Made by a program: the position numbers and the translations under genes
Notes under the pieces: model-generated
Database searches by the model: none
What the model was told of the DNA's origin: nothing
The model's input: the letters and a program-made list of their open reading frames with translations, nothing else
Shown: piece by piece, positions 23,428 to 32,804 of the stretch
How positions within the stretch are numbered: position 1 is the stretch's first letter
Layout: each line of letters starts with the position of its first letter
From: Verrucomicrobiota bacterium
GTDB taxonomy: Bacteria > Verrucomicrobiota > Verrucomicrobiia > Limisphaerales > SIBE01
Length of the DNA stretch: 56,321 nt
Direction of reading: 5' to 3'
Assembly (NCBI GenBank): GCA_016871515.1
Contig: VHDE01000027.1
Span: 1 to 56,321, forward strand

Positions 23428-26400
23428 ATGCAGAAATTAGCTGAAATTTGCATTAAACGTCCGGTCTTCGCGTCGATGCTGATTCTCGCCCTCGTCGTGG
23501 TCGGCGCGACGGGGCACTCACAGCTTGGTGTGGATCGTTACCCGCCGGTGGATCTTCCGACGGTGCGCATCTCGACGCGGTTGCCCGGAGCTTCGCCAGC
23601 CGAGGTCGAAACGCTCATCTCGCATCGGATCGAGGAGGTCGTCAACACGGTCGAAGGCATCAGTGAATTGCGCTCCATCTCCGGAGTCGGCAGCTCGTTC
23701 ATTATTGCGACATTTGAGTTGAATCGGGACATCGACGTCGCGGCTCAGGACATTCGCGACCGAGTGTCAAATGTGGTCCGCGACTTGCCTCGCGAAGCCG
23801 ACCCGCCCTCGATTTCCAAATCCGATACGGAAAGCTCGCCCGTCATGACGATCGCGGTTTCAGGGAACCGTTCGATGCGCGAATTGACCGAGATGGCCGA
23901 CAAGATCGTCAAGACGCAGCTCGAACGTTCCGCGGGTGTGGGCGAAATCGAGCTTCAAGGCGGAGCTGAGCGGGCGATCAATGTCTGGGTCGATGCCGAT
24001 CGGCTCGAAGCTTACCAGATTCCTATCACCGACGTTCGCGAAGCGATCGTTCGCCAAAATGCGAACGTCCCCGGAGGCAACGTCACCGGCCCCCTGCGCG
24101 AGCACGCGTTACGCACCGTCGGCCGAATCACTGACCCAAAAGCATTCAACGATTTGGTCGTGGCGACGATTCGTGGGGCGCCAATCCGGATTAAAGACAT
24201 CGGTTGGGCTGAAGATGGCGTCAAAGAACCGCGCTCGATTTCACGATTGAATGGCATTCCGACGCTGACCCTGGAAATTCGCCGCCAATCGGGCGCCAAC
24301 ACGGTCGAAGTCATTGAAGCGATCAAGGCCAAGATGGTCGAAGTCGCGGGGCAATTGCCTCCGGACGTTAAACTGGAGGTGATCAATGACCAATCGCGTT
24401 ACATTTATGAAGCGCTGCACGAGATCAACCGCCACTTAATCTTGGGCAGCATTCTCGCCAGCCTCGTTGTGTTTATGTTCATGCGGAGCTGGCGTTCGAC
24501 GTTGATTGCGGCCATCGCGATCCCAACCTCCGTTATCTCAACGTTTGGCATGATGTGGGCGCTCGATTTCACTCTGAACAGCGTGACCATGCTCGCGCTG
24601 GTGCTGATGGTCGGCATTGTGATCGACGACGCCATCGTCGTGCTGGAAAACATTTTCCGGTTCGTCGAGGAGAAGAAGATGGAACCATTCGAGGCGGCAC
24701 GGGCAGCCACCGCGGAAATTGGACTTGCGGTGATGGCCACGACGCTGAGCCTGGTCGTGATCTTTGTCCCCGTGTCGTTCATGTCGAGCATTGCGGGGCG
24801 ATTCCTTTTCCAATTCGGATTGACGGCCGCCGTAGCTGTGCTGGTCAGTTTGCTGGTCTCGTTCTCGCTGACTCCGATGATGAGCGCGCGCCTTTTCAGC
24901 GTGCAGAAGCTTGCGTCGGCAGGTGGCCATCCAGTGGCAAGGTCACGGCGCGGCTTTTACGCTTGGGTTGACCGAGCCTACACGAAGGCCCTGGGTTTCT
25001 CGATGCGGCATCGCCTCGCTGTGGCGAGTTTCGCCATGCTGGTCATGTTGTCATCGATACCGTTGTTCAAAATGGTTCGCCAGGAATTCACTCCGGGCAA
25101 TACCGACGAAGGCGAATTCGAAGTCAGTATCACGGGCCGCGAAGGAACCAGCCTTCCGGCGATGAACGAAGCAATCAAACACATCGAGGCAGAGCTGCAG
25201 ACTATTCCCGCGATCCGCATGATTCTCGCGTCGGCGGGCGGCCAAAGATCGATGGGCGGCGTCAATCATGGCCGCATCTATGTCCGCCTGGCGCCGCATA
25301 AGGAGCGGTTGTTTTCGTGGGGCCGGCTTTTCAGCTTGAATCCGCTGCAGGCTTTTCAGGGGAATTACACACAGCGTGATGTGCAGCAAGAAATCCGACG
25401 GCGTTTGAAGAAATTCGCCGATGTTCGCGTTTCCATGCGCAGCGGACAAACCTCAATCAATCTCGGCGGCCCCAATTATGAGATTGATTTCTCGATCTTG
25501 GGTCCGGACCTTCCCTCACTTTCAAGCTATGCGGAGGCTTTGCGCAAGAAAGCGCCCGAAATAGGCGTTATCGACGCCGATACGACGCTGAAACTGGACA
25601 AGCCCGAACTGCGCGTCGAGATCGACCGCGAACGCGCGGCGGCGCTCGGCGTGGATACAGAAGACATTGCCACGGCATTGCGAATCATGGTCGGCGGCGA
25701 CCAAAGAGTTTCGCGGTTCCGCGACCCGTTGCTGAATGAAGATTACGATGTGCAACTGCGCCTCGCGGAAGGGAGCCGCAATGACGCCGACACCATTTCG
25801 CGCCTTTATGTCTCGCGCCAATCCGGAAGCCTCGTGCGCCTGGACAACCTCGTCCAAATCATTCCCGGTCAGACGGCGTCGCGCATCGATCGCATCGATC
25901 GTCAGCGGATGGTCAGTTTGCGCGGTGCGGTTGCTCCCGGCTACGCGATGGGCGACCGCCTGGAAGCCTTGCGCGAGACAGTGCTAGAGCTAAATTTGCC
26001 GCAGACTTACACAACGCGTGTCGGGGGGCGCGGGCGGGAATTGGAACGAACCTTCAAGGAATTTATCTGGGCTTTCATTCTCTCGGTGATCTTCATGTAT
26101 CTTATTTTGGCCTCGCAATTCGAGAGCGTGATTCACCCGTTTACGATTCTCCTCTCGCTGCCGCTCTCGGTCCCATTTGCGCTTTTTTCGCTTTGGGTGA
26201 CGGACAACACAATCAATCTTTACTCGGCTTTAGGTGTGTTGGTGCTTTTTGGCGTGGTGAAGAAAAATGCCATTTTGCAAATCGACCACATGAATACGTT
26301 GCGCGCGACTGGAATGGAACGATTGGCGGCGATTATGCAGGCCAATCGAGACCGCTTGCGCCCGATTTTAATGACTACCCTGGCGCTAGTCGCTGGAATG

Positions 26401-26616
26401 TTGCCCCTCGCGCTCGGCACTGGTCCGGGCGCGGAGGAACGGCACGCGGTTGCTATCGTCGTGATTGGCGGACAAACCCTCTCGTTGCTTTTGACGCTGG
26501 TCGTGACGCCCGTTGCGTATTCGTTGCTTGACGATTTGGCCGCCAAGCTGCATTGGCGAAAGGTCGCGGCGAGATGGCAACACGCGCCAACTCAACCCTC
26601 CGCCCAAAGCTCCTAG
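23428..26616 (+). CDS. RND-family multidrug efflux permease (HAE1-type, AcrB-like)
   Basis: A 1062-residue, inner-membrane proton-driven exporter. ATG 23428 (MQKLAEICIKRPVFASMLIL) gives the typical cytoplasmic start plus TM1; the frame upstream is a repeat. The tandem architecture is clear: periplasmic porter domain 1, the TM4 proton-relay Asp pair in LMVGIVIDDAIVVLENIFRF, the second TM1-like FSMRHRLAVASFAML (about 530), porter domain 2 and the relay Lys in GVVKKNAILQIDHMNTLR. Full family length, no damage seen. No outer-membrane channel gene is adjacent. The substrate cannot be told from sequence. Confidence 0.95.
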   Translation: MQKLAEICIKRPVFASMLILALVVVGATGHSQLGVDRYPPVDLPTVRISTRLPGASPAEVETLISHRIEEVVNTVEGISELRSISGVGSSFIIATFELNRDIDVAAQDIRDRVSNVVRDLPREADPPSISKSDTESSPVMTIAVSGNRSMRELTEMADKIVKTQLERSAGVGEIELQGGAERAINVWVDADRLEAYQIPITDVREAIVRQNANVPGGNVTGPLREHALRTVGRITDPKAFNDLVVATIRGAPIRIKDIGWAEDGVKEPRSISRLNGIPTLTLEIRRQSGANTVEVIEAIKAKMVEVAGQLPPDVKLEVINDQSRYIYEALHEINRHLILGSILASLVVFMFMRSWRSTLIAAIAIPTSVISTFGMMWALDFTLNSVTMLALVLMVGIVIDDAIVVLENIFRFVEEKKMEPFEAARAATAEIGLAVMATTLSLVVIFVPVSFMSSIAGRFLFQFGLTAAVAVLVSLLVSFSLTPMMSARLFSVQKLASAGGHPVARSRRGFYAWVDRAYTKALGFSMRHRLAVASFAMLVMLSSIPLFKMVRQEFTPGNTDEGEFEVSITGREGTSLPAMNEAIKHIEAELQTIPAIRMILASAGGQRSMGGVNHGRIYVRLAPHKERLFSWGRLFSLNPLQAFQGNYTQRDVQQEIRRRLKKFADVRVSMRSGQTSINLGGPNYEIDFSILGPDLPSLSSYAEALRKKAPEIGVIDADTTLKLDKPELRVEIDRERAAALGVDTEDIATALRIMVGGDQRVSRFRDPLLNEDYDVQLRLAEGSRNDADTISRLYVSRQSGSLVRLDNLVQIIPGQTASRIDRIDRQRMVSLRGAVAPGYAMGDRLEALRETVLELNLPQTYTTRVGGRGRELERTFKEFIWAFILSVIFMYLILASQFESVIHPFTILLSLPLSVPFALFSLWVTDNTINLYSALGVLVLFGVVKKNAILQIDHMNTLRATGMERLAAIMQANRDRLRPILMTTLALVAGMLPLALGTGPGAEERHAVAIVVIGGQTLSLLLTLVVTPVAYSLLDDLAAKLHWRKVAARWQHAPTQPSAQSS

Positions 26617-26689
26617 GCAGCGCCTCCCCCAAGACGCCGTTTCACCCTCAACTTCCACGTAAACCACATTGGAAAAGCAGTTTAAGGTG

Positions 26690-26762
26690 GGGCGAACCTG
26701 CTGGTGAGCCGACAAACAGCAATCGCGAATTGCTTCTGTCGGCTCACCCGGCAGGTTCGCCC
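26690..26762. repeat. Hairpin element (GCGAACCTGC-GGTGAGCCGACA type)
   Basis: Left arm GGGCGAACCTGCTGGTGAGC...CGACA (26690-26714), right arm TGTCGGCTCACCCGGCAGGT...TCGCCC (26737-26762), near-perfect reverse complements with a loop of about 22 bp. It is followed by a half copy of unrelated sequence before the cNMP gene. A single-arm copy of the same unit lies at 30897-30935, inside the end of the carboxypeptidase gene. It could act as a terminator for the permease mRNA, but no U-tract follows. Confidence 0.8.
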
Positions 26763-26861
26763 TATCCCCGGGGACTTGTGCCAATGTTGTGTGTTTCTCA
26801 AATATGACTGGAACGCCCGTTGCTAAGGCTTTGTATCTCAGACGGAAGAAATCATTAACCT

Positions 26862-27338
26862 ATGCGCTTAGACACCCTATTGCCTCAATCGGAACCTTGC
26901 GTGAGCCTTAAGCCTGGCCAGACCATTTTCAAAGAGGGCGATCTTGGAGATTACACGGTTGTGCTAGTAGACGGTTGTGTTGAAGTTCATGTCCAGAACC
27001 GGATCGTGGGAGCTTTCGAACCTATCGAAATCTTTGGCGAGATGGCGGTCATCGACCCCGGTCCTCGCAGCGCAACGGTCGTTGCCAAGACGAACTGCCG
27101 CTTCGCGCGCATCAACAAAAGCCGGTTCCTGCTCTTGGTCCAAAACAAGCCTGAATTTGCCCTGCACATCATGCAGATGCTCGTCGAACGGATGCGGTGG
27201 ATGGACTCGAGCGCGACGACGATGAACGCCGACCACAAGCAGGAAGTCGAAAAGTTGCATCAGGAAATTCGAGAGCTAAGGGCTCAATTAGCCGCGCTAC
27301 CAGACAGATCCATCGAGGAAGTCGCGGCCCCAGCTTAA
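26862..27338 (+). CDS. Cyclic-nucleotide-binding domain protein with coiled-coil tail
   Basis: A 158-residue soluble protein. Residues about 15-115 form a Crp/Fnr-type cNMP-binding beta-roll: LKPGQTIFKEGDLGDYTVVL, FEPIEIFGEMAVIDPGPRSA (phosphate-binding cassette with the GE...R-x-A pattern) and the C-helix RFLLLVQNKPEFALHIMQML. There is no HTH; residues about 120-150 are a charged coiled coil (EVEKLHQEIRELRAQLAAL). So it is likely a sensor or scaffold rather than a transcription factor. It is alone on the plus strand, 245 bp after the RND permease and convergent with the glycosyltransferase. Confidence 0.88.
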   Translation: MRLDTLLPQSEPCVSLKPGQTIFKEGDLGDYTVVLVDGCVEVHVQNRIVGAFEPIEIFGEMAVIDPGPRSATVVAKTNCRFARINKSRFLLLVQNKPEFALHIMQMLVERMRWMDSSATTMNADHKQEVEKLHQEIRELRAQLAALPDRSIEEVAAPA

Positions 27339-27359
27339 GAACGAACGAGCGCCGTCACT

Positions 27360-28403
27360 TCACCGCCGTTCTTGCCGCTTCGCGCAATAATCTGTTTGAA
27401 AGCGGTTTAGCCATCGCGTGGCCACCACCCGCCAGTCGTAACAGCGCGAGACAATCAAGTTTTGCTGAGCGAGCGGCGCATAGGAGCGGTCATCGACCAA
27501 CGCCTTCACAACAGCTGCCGCCCAAATCCCAATCCAATCGTTCTCCAATGGAACCAGTGGATTTTGGAACGCCGTTTCTGGCAGGGCGCCTAGCGCCGTG
27601 CTGACAACAACGCAACCTGCTGCCATGGCTTCCATCGCGACGATACAACTGGTTTCCGGAAAGATACATGGATATGCCAAGACACGGCAGCGTTGCGCCA
27701 CCTCGCGCAAGCGCGCCTGACCGACCGATCCGTGATAATTGACTCCAGGAAGTTGTTTTGCCGCGGTGTACAGTTTTTCGTATTCGGTGTCCGGCGAGTT
27801 GTAGACTTTCATCGAGCTGAACACGTGCAATTGCGCCGAAGGCACGGCTTGCACCATCATCGGCCAAACATCGAGGAGCAGCTCCAAACCGCGGAATGGT
27901 GTGGACGCATAAAATGCCCAAGGCGCACGAGCGGACAGCCCTTCAGGGGAGGCCGTAAACAGCCCGCGCGGAATGCCGTTTGTCGTGAGGAACACCTTTC
28001 CCAACGGAAGATGAAGGTGCTTCGTGAACTGGTTTCGTTGGTAATGCGACAAGAGGATCACGCCATCGCACGCGTCGTAGACTTTTTGAGCGCGCACTGG
28101 ATCTTGGAGGTCTTGCACTTGGGGCTGATCGAAGTCGTCCTGGCACCAAAGATAATTAAGAAAGCCGGGGCTCAGTCCGGCCTCGAAGACATTCCAAATC
28201 CGCAGACTGACAAACACATCCCAAGTCTTGCCCACCAACTGTGAAGGATGCGTGAGGACAGTAACATCCTGGCCCAAGTTGCGGAGAGCTGAAGCCAACC
28301 GGACGGCAGCGGTCTCGCTGCCACCCAGAGGATGATATTCGCACCAGTCAGGCTCCACCAGGGCGTCACCGTGCGGGGAGAAGACGAGAAAGGCGATTTT
28401 CAA
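27360..28403 (-). CDS. Glycosyltransferase family 4-like protein
   Basis: A 347-residue, GT-B fold enzyme. N-terminal acceptor domain: MKIAFLVFSPHGDALV, then HPLGGSETAAVRLASALR (glycine loop). C-terminal nucleotide-sugar domain: WAFYASTPFRGLELLLDVW, LPGVNYHGSVGQARL and the E-x7-E motif FPETSCIVAMEAMAAGCVVV. The context has no other sugar-polymer genes apart from a decayed chain-length fragment 6 kb away. Donor and acceptor are unknown. ATG at 28403. The stop lies 22 bp from the end of the convergent cNMP gene. Confidence 0.88.
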   Translation of the reverse strand: MKIAFLVFSPHGDALVEPDWCEYHPLGGSETAAVRLASALRNLGQDVTVLTHPSQLVGKTWDVFVSLRIWNVFEAGLSPGFLNYLWCQDDFDQPQVQDLQDPVRAQKVYDACDGVILLSHYQRNQFTKHLHLPLGKVFLTTNGIPRGLFTASPEGLSARAPWAFYASTPFRGLELLLDVWPMMVQAVPSAQLHVFSSMKVYNSPDTEYEKLYTAAKQLPGVNYHGSVGQARLREVAQRCRVLAYPCIFPETSCIVAMEAMAAGCVVVSTALGALPETAFQNPLVPLENDWIGIWAAAVVKALVDDRSYAPLAQQNLIVSRCYDWRVVATRWLNRFQTDYCAKRQERR

Positions 28404-28731
28404 CAGGGCAAACAGTGCGGAGGTTTCACCACCAAACCAAGCCGTTTCTTCATATAGGGCACGCTCAGCATGGCCGCAACGATCGGCACTTTAAGCCAAC
28501 GACACACTCCTTTGCAATGCCGAAACCTTTCGAATTCAGCTTTTTCTGGTTTCGGAGCGCGGATGCCCCACATCCGCGAGCGGTTGTTAAAGCAAAGAAT
28601 TACTCCATCGCGGCCTTGGGCTCCGTGCTCCGATCTCCTGGCTTCTCCAGCTGATTTTTCTTTGACTCTGGGGAATGGCCTGCGTACTAGTTTCCAACGA
28701 CCCAGGGCCCACAAAGAGAAAGATGCATACC
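28404..28731. other. Divergent intergenic region with one repeat arm
   Basis: About 330 bp between the glycosyltransferase and the PIG-L gene, transcribed away from each other, so both promoters should be here; I could not fix either. At 28554-28580 is one arm of the GCGGATG-CCC-CATCCGC family (GGAGCGCGGATGCCCCACAT), the same unit that forms a full pair at 32876-32969. The minus-strand frames have no recognisable family. Confidence 0.5.
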
Positions 28732-29667
28732 ATGACAAGACGAGATTGGATTCGCAGTATGACGTTGATGAACGGCGCGATCTCTGCCGGATTTTTGCCC
28801 GGAGCGTTCGTGAAGAACGCCGCCGCAGCTGCGCCCGCGAATGACGGCAAGTTGCGGATCATTTGCTTTGGCGCTCATCCCGATGATTGCGAATTACAAG
28901 CCGGCGGCGTGGCGGCGATGTGGGCCGCCAAAGGTCACCACGTGAAATTTGTCTCATGCACAAACGGCGACATCGGTCATTGGCGGCAGAAAGGCCGCGA
29001 GCTGGCGGCGCGGCGCAAGCGGGAAGTCGAGGAAGCGGCCAAGATTCTCGGGATCGCCACACAGGTTCTCGACATTCACGACGGCGAGTTAATGGTGACG
29101 CTGAAGAATCGCAAAATCATCACGCGCCTGATTCGCGAATGGAATGCCGACATCGTCATGAGCCATCGGCCGAACGATTATCACCCGGATCACCGGTACA
29201 CTGGCATTCTCGTCGAGGACGCTGCTTACATGGTGACGGTGCCGTTCTTCACGCCGGAAGTGCCGCCTCTGTCCAAAAACCCGGCGTTCTTCTTTTATCC
29301 GGACCGGTTCCAAAAACCAAATCCATTCGAACCCGACGTCGTCGTGTCGATTGACAGCGTGATCGAGAAGAAGCTCGATGCGTTGGGCGTGCTTGTCTCC
29401 CAGTTTTATGAAGGCGGCGCGAACGGCTCGGCGGCTTTAATGCCTGCCGATCCAGCGAAGCAAAAAGAACGTCACCAGCAAGTCCGTGACAATTTCGCGC
29501 GCCGCTACCAATCCAACGCCGCCCGTTTTCGCCAGCAACTGGACGAATGGTACCCGGCGGATCAAGCAGCCAAGGTCAAATACGCCGAAGCGTTCGAAAT
29601 CTGCGAGTATGGCCGCCGGCCGGACAAGGCTGAATTGAAGAAGCTCTTTCCGTTCTTCGGCGAGTGA
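28732..29667 (+). CDS. PIG-L family deacetylase with twin-arginine leader
   Basis: About 311 residues from ATG 28732 (MTRRDWIRSM), chosen because AGAGAAAG sits at ribosome-binding distance; ATG 28723 adds three residues. Residues 1-33 carry a Tat-type leader (TRRDW, hydrophobic helix, then an Ala-rich cleavage region), so it is exported folded. The catalytic zinc motif is GAHPDDCELQAGG, and later RPNDYHPDHRYTG supplies the third ligand and catalytic region. The family hydrolyses N-acetyl groups on sugars such as GlcNAc derivatives. The substrate here is unknown. Such exported PIG-L enzymes are frequent in Verrucomicrobiota and Planctomycetota. Confidence 0.9.
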   Translation: MTRRDWIRSMTLMNGAISAGFLPGAFVKNAAAAAPANDGKLRIICFGAHPDDCELQAGGVAAMWAAKGHHVKFVSCTNGDIGHWRQKGRELAARRKREVEEAAKILGIATQVLDIHDGELMVTLKNRKIITRLIREWNADIVMSHRPNDYHPDHRYTGILVEDAAYMVTVPFFTPEVPPLSKNPAFFFYPDRFQKPNPFEPDVVVSIDSVIEKKLDALGVLVSQFYEGGANGSAALMPADPAKQKERHQQVRDNFARRYQSNAARFRQQLDEWYPADQAAKVKYAEAFEICEYGRRPDKAELKKLFPFFGE

Positions 29668-29700
29668 GCGCTGGGGGCACTGATGATTGCTTTCGTTCGA

Positions 29701-30810
29701 TCAACGCGCAAATACGGCATCAATTGGCGCGGCCACGTTTGTTTTCGCTGAACGAAAGTCCTCGTCCAAAAACTTGGCGACCGTCGCAGCTACTTGGCTT
29801 TGCGTGAGTGGTTGTGTATTGGACCGTTCTCCCAACGCCGGAGTGTCCGGCCCGAGTGCCGCCACCCAAATAAATTCTGCGCCCTTAACTCTCTGCCCAT
29901 GATCTTTCCACTCCTTCAACCCACTGCCTCGGCCATGATCCGTCGTAATCAGGAGCGTCGTGGTTCCGCGATATTCCGGGAGTGATTGCGCAGTTTCCCA
30001 GAGTTGCTGAATAAAACCGTCGGTCGCTCGCGCGGATTGGAGGACGCGATCATACCGGCCATCGTGCGCCCAATCATCGGTTTCACCAAACGCCACGTAA
30101 AGCAGGCGGGGCTTGTGGTCCTTTAAGTAATCGAGGGCGCCATGGAAGACGAATGAATCGTAAGCAACCGTATCCCACACACGCGTGGTTTGGCCGATCA
30201 ACTCGTTCAACAACGCTTGGCGTGCAGTTGGGTTACCGACGACCATGGGCTCCCAGCCCGCGCGGACGTGCAGGCCGCTGCGTTCACGGTTCAAAATGTA
30301 CGGAAAGACATCCCACGCGCAAAACGCGGCAATTCGTCCGCGAAAGGCTGGCTTTTGATTCAGCCATTCCAAGACGGTCACGTTGGGATTGGGGGTTTTT
30401 GCATTGCTGTCGATGCGCGGATCGGGGGCGCCAGTCAGAATTTCGTTGTAGCCTGGATACGAAAAATTCAGGCCATTGCTGACCTTGGCCAAACTCCCTT
30501 TGTTGACGTTGCCGAGGATTTGGCCTTGGGTGGCAATAACCCTCCAGAAAAACGGCAGCAAAGCCCCCCGGCGCGCTTCGGCAGTTTCACGCCAGAAATC
30601 CTTTCGGAGTTGATTCGTGTCGGTCACGCCTCCGGCTTCCTTAGTCATCAACAGCGCTTCCGCTCCGGCAAATAGCTCTTGCCATCGCAGTCCATCGAGA
30701 GTGACCAAAATGACGTTGCGCGTCTTTAGGCTCGGCGTCGCAGCCATCGCAGGCGTCGACACAAAGAAGGCAACAACCAAAGCGAAGACGGGTGATAGAA
30801 GCTTTTTCAT
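29701..30810 (-). CDS. Secreted alkaline-phosphatase-superfamily protein
   Basis: A 369-residue protein from ATG 30810 (MKKLLSPVFALVVAFFVSTP) with a Sec signal ending at about AMA-A. The superfamily metal sites are visible: ILVTLDGLRWQELFAG with Asp and nucleophile Thr/Ser region, FGETDDWAHDGRYD (Asp/His) and LLITTDHGRGSG (Asp-His). This is the phosphodiesterase/sulfatase-like fold; phosphatase, phosphodiesterase or phosphopentomutase-type chemistry cannot be separated by eye. It is convergent with the PIG-L gene. Confidence 0.85.
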   Translation of the reverse strand: MKKLLSPVFALVVAFFVSTPAMAATPSLKTRNVILVTLDGLRWQELFAGAEALLMTKEAGGVTDTNQLRKDFWRETAEARRGALLPFFWRVIATQGQILGNVNKGSLAKVSNGLNFSYPGYNEILTGAPDPRIDSNAKTPNPNVTVLEWLNQKPAFRGRIAAFCAWDVFPYILNRERSGLHVRAGWEPMVVGNPTARQALLNELIGQTTRVWDTVAYDSFVFHGALDYLKDHKPRLLYVAFGETDDWAHDGRYDRVLQSARATDGFIQQLWETAQSLPEYRGTTTLLITTDHGRGSGLKEWKDHGQRVKGAEFIWVAALGPDTPALGERSNTQPLTQSQVAATVAKFLDEDFRSAKTNVAAPIDAVFAR

Positions 30811-30893
30811 TTTGGGGCCAAACACTGATTAATTCCTGGCCCGAATGCGAGAGCATTTCGCCGCATCTCGCCTTTAGATTGAACTAGGGGCTT

Positions 30894-31688
30894 TTAGGGT
30901 CGGACCTGCCGGTGAGCCGACAGAAGCAATTCGAGGAGCGTTCTCACGCCCGCGACAAGCCCAGCCACACGGATTGACAATGGATAATCGGAAGGCGCCT
31001 CCAGCGTGTAGCTCTGGCGCGTTTTATGACTGATAAGATAGATCGCTTCCGCCCATTGCGGACGCTCCTTCGGATTAACTTTCGGTCGAATAATTCCGCC
31101 TTGGCACGGCCAGTTATCGACGAGTTGAGCGTGTTCAATCGGGCAAACTTCCGCGACACGCCGAATAACGGTCTCTGCGAGCGACGGCAGGCTGGATGGA
31201 TTCAGTTCGTAAAGGTAAAAGCCGTTGGCTTCCCAGTCCTCGTGCAACACAACTGCGAGATCAAAGTTCGGCTGTTGCTGAAGCCATGTCACGTGGGCGC
31301 GGATTTCATTGGTGCTCAACTGCCGATAATCACGATTGAAATCGATGCCATCGGCATTCTCGCGACGGTTCAGTGCAAAGCCCGCAGGGTTCAGGCATGG
31401 GCACAGCCGAATCTCGATATCTTCGGGCCAACTGTTTTCGCGCATCAGTTGCAAGATCGCCATTGGCCCAGCCGGTTCATCACCATGAATTCCGCTGGAC
31501 AGATACAGCCGCTTTCGAGGCACAGCAGGACCGCGATGGCACGCAGGCAAACGGATCGTTTCAGAATCCAGGATGCACTCGGCCCGCCAACCGGTCTTCA
31601 ACGCTTCGGCTTGTATCTCCTTTAGCCTTCTTTCGATAGCGATCGTTTCGCCGCCGTACCGACCGATGTTTTTGCCTAGTCTTTCCAT
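30894..31688 (-). CDS. M14-like zinc carboxypeptidase / AstE-like amidohydrolase
   Basis: A 264-residue protein. The zinc motif HGDEPAGPMAIL (H-x-x-E) follows LYLSSGI. LNPAGFALNRRENADGIDFN contains the substrate-binding NRR/DFNRDY segment of M14 peptidases, and VVLHED gives the third zinc ligand; TLEAPSDYPL carries the catalytic Glu. This pattern fits the murein-peptide amidase / succinylglutamate desuccinylase-like branch. No signal peptide, so cytoplasmic. The last codons (about SAHRQVRP) are encoded by a single arm of the GGTGAGCCGACA repeat family, so the original C-terminus may have been replaced. Confidence 0.85.
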   Translation of the reverse strand: MERLGKNIGRYGGETIAIERRLKEIQAEALKTGWRAECILDSETIRLPACHRGPAVPRKRLYLSSGIHGDEPAGPMAILQLMRENSWPEDIEIRLCPCLNPAGFALNRRENADGIDFNRDYRQLSTNEIRAHVTWLQQQPNFDLAVVLHEDWEANGFYLYELNPSSLPSLAETVIRRVAEVCPIEHAQLVDNWPCQGGIIRPKVNPKERPQWAEAIYLISHKTRQSYTLEAPSDYPLSIRVAGLVAGVRTLLELLLSAHRQVRP

Positions 31689-31856
31689 CTAAGAGTAACT
31701 TAACCGTGACTTGGCGGCAAGAAACCACGAGCTAGATAACACCAATAAACACGAATTAGGACGGCGCGCTTAGAACTCACTGCTGAAACTGGGCGACGAA
31801 CGCTTCTTCATAAATTCGTGTTCATTTGTGTCCCTTCGTGGTTTAGGTTCGATCTC

Positions 31857-32756
31857 TCACGGCGGAAATCCAACCGCGAGTTTCACGGCCATGTACTCCG
31901 GATGAACCTGTCCTTCCTTTGTTCGAATAGTCAACGGTGGTTCAACCCACGTTCGCCCGCGAAACCAAACCGGCAGATGATTTGATCGCACCATTGCAAA
32001 CAAACAAAGCAGAGGCGCTTCGCCTTCCTTCAAAACAACAGGACGCCGCCGAACAATCACTAACTCAGAATCCTGGGCCGCCTTCCCGACCCGGCCGCGT
32101 TGATCATCCGGAAATACACAAGCAAAGACTCCGCCCCAGTCCAAATGCCGGGCCGCGACTGCGCAATAATCGGCAATTGTTCCTCGGGCTTCGAATCGGC
32201 AAGCCACCTTCTGCGGGTGATCACCATGAATTCCAGCGCTCAAGGGAAAATAAGGCGGACTGCCTAAAACCAAGTCGAATCGTTCGCTCGCCGCGATGAC
32301 CCCGCGCTCGCGAAAGTCACCCGCGCGCAATTCACAGCGCTCTTCAAGACCATTGTATTGAACCGACTTCCTCGCCAGCTTCAGACTCTCTTCCTGCGCT
32401 TCCACAGCAACAAAGCGTGCGCCAGGCAATCGCCACGCCGCTATCATCGCGACCGACCCTATGCCGGTGCCCAAGTCGAGAACCCGCTCGGCCCTCGGAC
32501 ACCAGGACGTTCCATGCCAAGCCGTCAGCACATCGTCTGTGGAAAACCGGTGCCCTTTCTTAAGTTGAAATATGCGGAAGTCGCCGCTGATGGCATCGAA
32601 GGTTTCACCCGGTTCGATGATAACAGAAGCGGCAGCAGCACTGGACACAATTGGCCCTGGCTTTGCCCATCCTTTGAAAAATCGTTTCGGGTGCCCGTGT
32701 TCCTGTTCGGTGTCCATGGTTGATCCGAAAGTATCATCCAGCGAGTCAACCGCCAA
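31857..32756 (-). CDS. tRNA1(Val) (adenine-N6)-methyltransferase-like protein
   Basis: A 299-residue class I SAM-dependent methyltransferase of the TrmN6/YfiC type. QLKKGHRFSTDDVLTAWH is the typical N-terminal lead-in, followed by motif I VLDLGTGIGSVAMIAAWR. Acidic motif II is FVAVEAQEESLKLAR, and the N6-adenine catalytic signature appears as DLVLGSPPYFP, with SPPY in place of the common NPPY. The N-terminal 50 residues are outside the family core, so the start could be ATG about 32717 (MDTEQ). Target A37 of a tRNA is inferred from the family. Confidence 0.82.
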   Translation of the reverse strand: MAVDSLDDTFGSTMDTEQEHGHPKRFFKGWAKPGPIVSSAAAASVIIEPGETFDAISGDFRIFQLKKGHRFSTDDVLTAWHGTSWCPRAERVLDLGTGIGSVAMIAAWRLPGARFVAVEAQEESLKLARKSVQYNGLEERCELRAGDFRERGVIAASERFDLVLGSPPYFPLSAGIHGDHPQKVACRFEARGTIADYCAVAARHLDWGGVFACVFPDDQRGRVGKAAQDSELVIVRRRPVVLKEGEAPLLCLFAMVRSNHLPVWFRGRTWVEPPLTIRTKEGQVHPEYMAVKLAVGFPP

Positions 32757-32804
32757 GTCGCAGGCGCGCTCCGAATGCGAATGCGATTAGAACTCCCAGT
32801 CCGG

